Positions 61,505 to 64,000 of a DNA stretch of 64,000 bases are shown here, one piece after another. This DNA is from Pagrus major (lineage: Eukaryota; Chordata; Actinopteri; Spariformes; Sparidae). The stretch is from the NCBI RefSeq assembly GCF_040436345.1, contig NC_133236.1, positions 18,307,466-18,371,465 of the forward strand, in the 5' to 3' direction. The position numbers were made by a program, and so were the translations under genes. The notes beneath the pieces were generated by a model. It worked only from the letters and a program-made list of their open reading frames with translations. It was not told the DNA's origin and did not search any database. Every line of letters begins with the position of its first letter. The stretch's first letter is position 1.

Positions 61505-62720
61505 CTTCTTTTTTGTACAGGAAGAGGAAGAGGAGAAGCGCCATCCATCTTATCTATATAGGTTCAATGGTCATCACTCATACAACTTAAACAAAATATT
61601 AGCTCTGATTATATATTTTCTTCGCTTTCTTGAAAAGCACAGGCATCTCCGTAAAGACTGGTAAACCTGTGAGCACACGTATTGACACAATGACCAACCT
61701 TTCAGCTCCAGGAAATGTACAGAACTTTTTGTACATCGAAACTGAGACACAAACATCATGAGCTCCCCCTTCCTCCTGGGCATCAGTGATTAGAGAACAA
61801 CACTTCTCCTGACGCAGAGCCACATACTGTAACTGTCTGGTATGCTTTAACTAATCCTTTACGCTCCTCGCCGGCTCTTCGTCACATGCTACATATGATG
61901 AATGACACACATACTTCCTCACCCATGAGATGGCAACTATGTATGTCAAATATGAACAACACAAGTGACTACGCTGCTGTTGATGATAAGGTCCCTTCTT
62001 TGTAGCAAGCAAGGGCAGGCCTCACCGCAGAAACATGTTGGTGTGATTACCAGAGATAACGTTGTAGACATTTTACTCCATCACAACAAAGCGCTCATTC
62101 AGTTATTGGTCAACATTTCTCAGAAAGTGTCGGCATAAATGCTGCTGAACTAAATTAGCTTTGCCAGGTCTGGATTTTAACGGCAGTCAGCACAAACACG
62201 CCCAGAGGAGAGAAGCAAACAAACATCCTAGTTTCCTAGAAGTTTTTGAACAGGCTCCAATGGCTGTTTTCCAGATTGTACATGTACGCCGCCCCCCCCT
62301 GCCCCAAAGCTCTTCCCTTCTGTTTTCTGCACAATCAAACTCCACCACCACCCCCAACATCCCCATCTCAATCACACCGCAACCCTGATATCCCCTTCCT
62401 CCAACCACCTCCATCCCCTCCCCTCTGCTTTCTGGCTGCACATAAACAGATTCTAGAGGTGTGTCCCCTCTCAGCCAATAGCCTCCCTCTCGAGTTATGC
62501 ATCTGAGCCAATCACAGCAGCCGATGGGAGCAGCCGTCTCTCCTTCTGTTAACGGCAGTTGTTGTTTTGCTGCTCTCTCTCTCTCTCTGTTTTTTCTGTC
62601 TTCACAGTGATGGATGGAGGGAATAAAGAGGAGGTCAGGTCAGGCATTAATAAGCTTTGAGTGCTTGCCAACAATTAGGTGGGGGCTAATCCCAAATTCA
62701 CAAGTGTGTGTGTGCATAGT

Positions 62721-62735
62721 GCACGCACACACACA

Positions 62736-62767
<32 letters not shown>
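62721..62767 (+). repeat. (CA)n microsatellite
   Basis: CA tract with CAGA and CACG interruptions; shorter (CA)n runs follow at 62840-62925. Confidence 0.92.
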
Positions 62768-62770
<3 letters not shown>

Positions 62771-63960
62771 TTTGTTTCACCCAAGAACATTCACATGCTC
62801 TTTATCTCTAACTATCTCTCTCCCTCCCTCTCCCTCCCTCAAACACACACAGACCAGACTTTGTTTCTTACACATAAACATCATTCACATCCTCTGTCCC
62901 TTCCACACACACACACACACACAGCCCACAGTTGCTGGTTATATCTGGGCAGAGGGTGTGGGGAGATGGCAATAGGGGAGAGACTGTCTGCACAGTACAA
63001 ACATAACACCTGTCAAACCAGTCAACAAACACAGATAATTTCACACTTCCCATATCAACATCAGCACAAAATTGAAGCTCAATTTGGCAAAAGTAGTTCG
63101 TTTTTCCAAGAATATCTGCAAAAGATCTCAGTTCTCAAAAGTACAGGTAGTTTTAGAATCTGGGAGTTTTTTTGCGTTTCCAAGAAGCACAAGAGATTAA
63201 AAAAACACTTCAGGCATTCAGCAGGAAGAAGGAAAACATTCACAACTTGTTTTTCTCACTCTCCCTCCTTCTTTCCCTCCTATAGCCAAATTTATGCAAC
63301 AGGGCTGGTATTGCACAATGAAGCAACCAGAGTGTTGTTTGCAACTGCTAACCTGCAACGTCTTAGGAGAAAAATCTTGAACAAATAGGGCCCTTATCAA
63401 GAGAAGTGTAACCGCTCAGAGTGATATCGGCAGTATCGCTGTGTGGCGACTGCAAAGGACGACAACAAGTCAGACGTGAAAGCAAGAGAGCTTGAAGATC
63501 TGGCTTCAGTATCTGTTCTTACTTTTTATCTTTCTCACGTGTATGACGAGGGAAAACTTTCAAGACAAGCGAGTGATGACAGCATGTTTGGACGAACATC
63601 TCAGCTGGATGGTTACCTTCACACACCTGTGTTAGGAAACACACGGACACTCGTGGTATTTAACAGAGGTCCCTTGGTTTAACAACACCCACTGATCTTT
63701 TTTCCTTCTTCACCCATATATACACTTATATATACATAACCAAGCCCTGCTGACCCATATTCCTATGTGAGGAAAGACTGGCTAAGTTGCTACTACAGTC
63801 AAAACAAGCTCTGAACCACAGAAGAGGAAAAAGTTTTAGAGTTTTTGCTGGTAGGCCGAAGATCACCGGAGCGGATTGTCTGTGTTTGTTTCTGTTGAAA
63901 GCAGCTTGTCAGCAGAATCATCAACCAAAAAGGATCAGCACCTTGAAGCTTGAGCCCTGC

Positions 63961-64000
63961 TAGGGCTGCAACAAATTATTATTTTTTCTTTTTAATGAGG
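63961..64000 (+). mobile_element. hAT-like element, 5' end cut by the window edge
   Basis: TAGGGCTGCAACAAATTATT repeats the left end of the element at 53955. Confidence 0.55.

Noticed and set aside
1..64000. CRISPR arrays, operons, phage or bacterial insertion sequences
   Set aside because: No regularly spaced repeats, no dense intronless genes; gene structure is plainly vertebrate.

Overview
The window is nuclear DNA of a bony fish, most likely a spiny-rayed (percomorph) teleost. The evidence is spliced genes with GT-AG introns, abundant (CA)n/(TG)n microsatellites, and several short interspersed elements that I recognise from fish genomes. The species cannot be named from the sequence alone. 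Nothing prokaryotic is present: no operons, CRISPR arrays or phage.

There are two real protein-coding genes, lying tail to tail. On the + strand, armc2 (armadillo repeat containing 2, a ciliary/flagellar assembly factor) can be reconstructed from 17 coding exons between 4181 and 22154. Their phases join into one 837-residue protein, close to the mammalian length. On the - strand, sesn1 (sestrin 1, a p53-responsive leucine sensor and mTORC1 inhibitor) can be reconstructed from 9 coding exons between 29092 and 26034. They give 488 residues, with the alkylhydroperoxidase-like, leucine-binding and GATOR2-binding residues intact. The same neighbours in the same convergent orientation occur on human chromosome 6q21, so this is conserved synteny. 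The two genes are not functionally linked as far as the sequence shows.

Layout: 1-2280 is AT-rich intergenic sequence with interspersed repeats. 2280-2860 is a CpG-rich armc2 promoter / 5' exon region with an RFX X-box-like site. 4095-22154 holds the armc2 coding exons; the large introns contain MITEs and microsatellites. 22155-24240 is the shared 3' intergenic space with facing poly(A) signals and a hAT-like MITE. 24240-29092 is sesn1, with a probable p53 response element in its first intron. 29100-29400 is the sesn1 proximal promoter (CCAAT and GC boxes). 29400-64000 has no gene I can support; it is repeats, microsatellites and non-coding sequence. It may partly be the first intron or distal regulatory region of a longer sesn1 isoform, whose upstream first exon I did not find.

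No wholly new biological system was found. The items most worth checking are the p53 site in sesn1 intron 1, the X-box at armc2, the TG repeats at both ends of armc2 intron 15, a MITE nested inside an older repeat with a readable TTAA target, and a perfect 17-bp hairpin at 61468-61504.
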